In this document: in pieces, positions 54,756 to 55,223 of the stretch | Numbering within the stretch: position 1 is the stretch's first letter | How the letters are laid out: the number at the start of each line of letters is the position of its first letter | Source of the DNA: an uncultured Lachnospiraceae bacterium | GTDB lineage: Bacteria > Bacillota > Clostridia > Lachnospirales > Lachnospiraceae | Reading direction: 5' to 3' | NCBI GenBank assembly: GCA_902760755.1 | Contig: CACWHK010000012.1 | Coordinates: forward strand, 1-55,223 | DNA: 55,223 bases | The notes under the pieces: model-generated | Database searches by the model: none | Told to the model about the DNA's origin: nothing | The model's input: the letters and a program-made list of their open reading frames with translations, nothing else | Made by a program: the position numbers and the translations under genes

Positions 54756-55223
54756 ATTAGCCAATCCTGTCTGACTTGGGGATGAGAAGGGCATCAGCGG
54801 CTAATAGTTTGGAGATTTTCATGATATTATTAGTCAATTGCGCCCGAATAGGCGATGACAAGAGCAAGCGCAGCTAATGAATCAAAGATTGCCAATGAAT
54901 TATTAGCCAATCCTGTCTGACTTGGGGATGAGAAGGGTGTCAGCGAGAATATCAAGATATTATTAGTCAATTGTGCCTGAATAGGCGATGACAAGAGCAA
55001 GCGCAGCTAATGAATCAAAGATTGCCAATGAATTATTAGCCAATCCTGCCTGATCAGGGGATGAGAAGGGTGTCAGTGGCTAATAGATTGGAGGTTTTCA
55101 AGATAGTATTAGTCAATTGTGCCTGAATAGGCGATGACAAGAGCAAGCGCAGCTAATGAATCAAAGATTGCCAATGAATTATTAGCCAATCCTGTCTGAC
55201 TTGGGGATGAGAAGGGTGTCAGC
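54756..55223. repeat. Tandem array of 73-bp monomers, two alternating types
   Basis: ATTAG monomer starts: A 54756, B 54829, A 54902, B 54962, A 55035, B 55108, A 55181 (cut by the window end). Spacing is 73 bp every time except the second A (60 bp, 13 bp deleted). Type A: ATTAGCC...CTGAC...GTCAGCGGCTAAT; type B: ATTAGTC...GCCTGAATAGGC...AGCTAAT. Both carry GGNGATGANAAGRG in the centre. The B linker (GAATCAAAGATTGCC...) is invariant; the A linker varies. No long frame crosses it (73 is not a multiple of 3). Not CRISPR, tRNA or any class I know. Confidence 0.9.

Noticed and set aside
54756-55223. Small minus-strand peptides in the 73-bp array (for example one starting MKISKLLAAD)
   Set aside because: The frame is broken by a stop in the third A copy and by the deletion in the second, and there is no ribosome site.
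54756-55223. CRISPR array
   Set aside because: Whole 73-bp units repeat with no unique spacers, and no cas gene is present in the window.
54756-55223. tRNA genes, suggested by the 73-bp monomer length
   Set aside because: No T-loop GTTCRA motif, acceptor pairing or anticodon arm on either strand.

Overview
The window (about 55 kb, moderately GC-rich, dense coding, strong Shine-Dalgarno sites) looks like the chromosome of an anaerobic Firmicute of the Lachnospiraceae/Clostridia type. The evidence is spoVG and mfd with a PrsA-like foldase, GlgC plus GlgD, a ferredoxin-dependent four-subunit oxoacid oxidoreductase, a separate AICAR transformylase and PurO-type IMP cyclohydrolase, a GH94 cellobiose phosphorylase, a CIRCE (HrcA) operator and LytTR/DUF3021 regulation. 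No genus is claimed. I saw no rRNA, tRNA, CRISPR array, prophage or insertion-sequence transposase.

Layout. 1-1.4 kb: start of a cellobiose phosphorylase and an aldose epimerase (minus strand). 1.5-9.2 kb: a membrane protein, two ABC-2 type exporters, a LytTR/DUF3021 pair and a small lipoprotein. 9.2-13.6 kb: a PflX-like radical SAM protein, a NarL-type two-component system and a DHH phosphoesterase. 13.75-16.9 kb (minus): a large TIR-transmembrane-beta-propeller protein. 17.1-21.4 kb: a membrane-lipid operon (flippase-like protein, PssA, Psd, LtaS/OpgB-type transferase). 21.5-28.6 kb: last two steps of IMP synthesis, a Bax-inhibitor-1 protein (minus), YkgJ-like protein, flavin reductase-rubredoxin, ProC, cardiolipin synthase. 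28.6-33.5 kb: FtsH behind a CIRCE operator, citrate synthase, SpoVK/CbbX-type AAA+ protein. 34.0-37.1 kb (minus): porC-porD-porA-porB. 37.3-42.4 kb: two cell-surface proteins and an aconitase-family hydratase. 42.6-44.0 kb: NfeD and a 5'-truncated SPFH protein. 44.5-46.9 kb: glgC-glgD. 47.0-54.7 kb: a rearranged form of the clostridial spoVG-glmU-prs-pth-mfd-prsA neighbourhood. 54.75 kb to the end: an uncharacterised tandem repeat array that runs off the window.

Most unusual content. (1) The array after 54756 consists of 73-bp monomers of two alternating types (A and B), each bounded by ATTAG/CTAAT arms and sharing a GATGA core; I cannot assign it to a known class. (2) At the glmU-pth locus one 369-residue frame fuses the GlmU uridylyltransferase domain to a Pth lacking its N-terminus and catalytic His; the GlmU acetyltransferase domain and prs are absent from the locus, so this is either a real deletion or a chimeric assembly. 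(3) A dispersed palindromic repeat family occurs in at least eight intergenic places; it supplies the last codons and stop of mfd and replaces the start and membrane anchor of the SPFH gene.

Metabolic picture: cellobiose phosphorolysis, glycogen precursor synthesis, pyruvate (or related oxoacid) oxidation to ferredoxin, and a citrate synthase/aconitase branch probably feeding 2-oxoglutarate. The envelope genes (phosphatidylethanolamine, cardiolipin, LTA-like polymer, exporters) fit a Gram-positive type cell.
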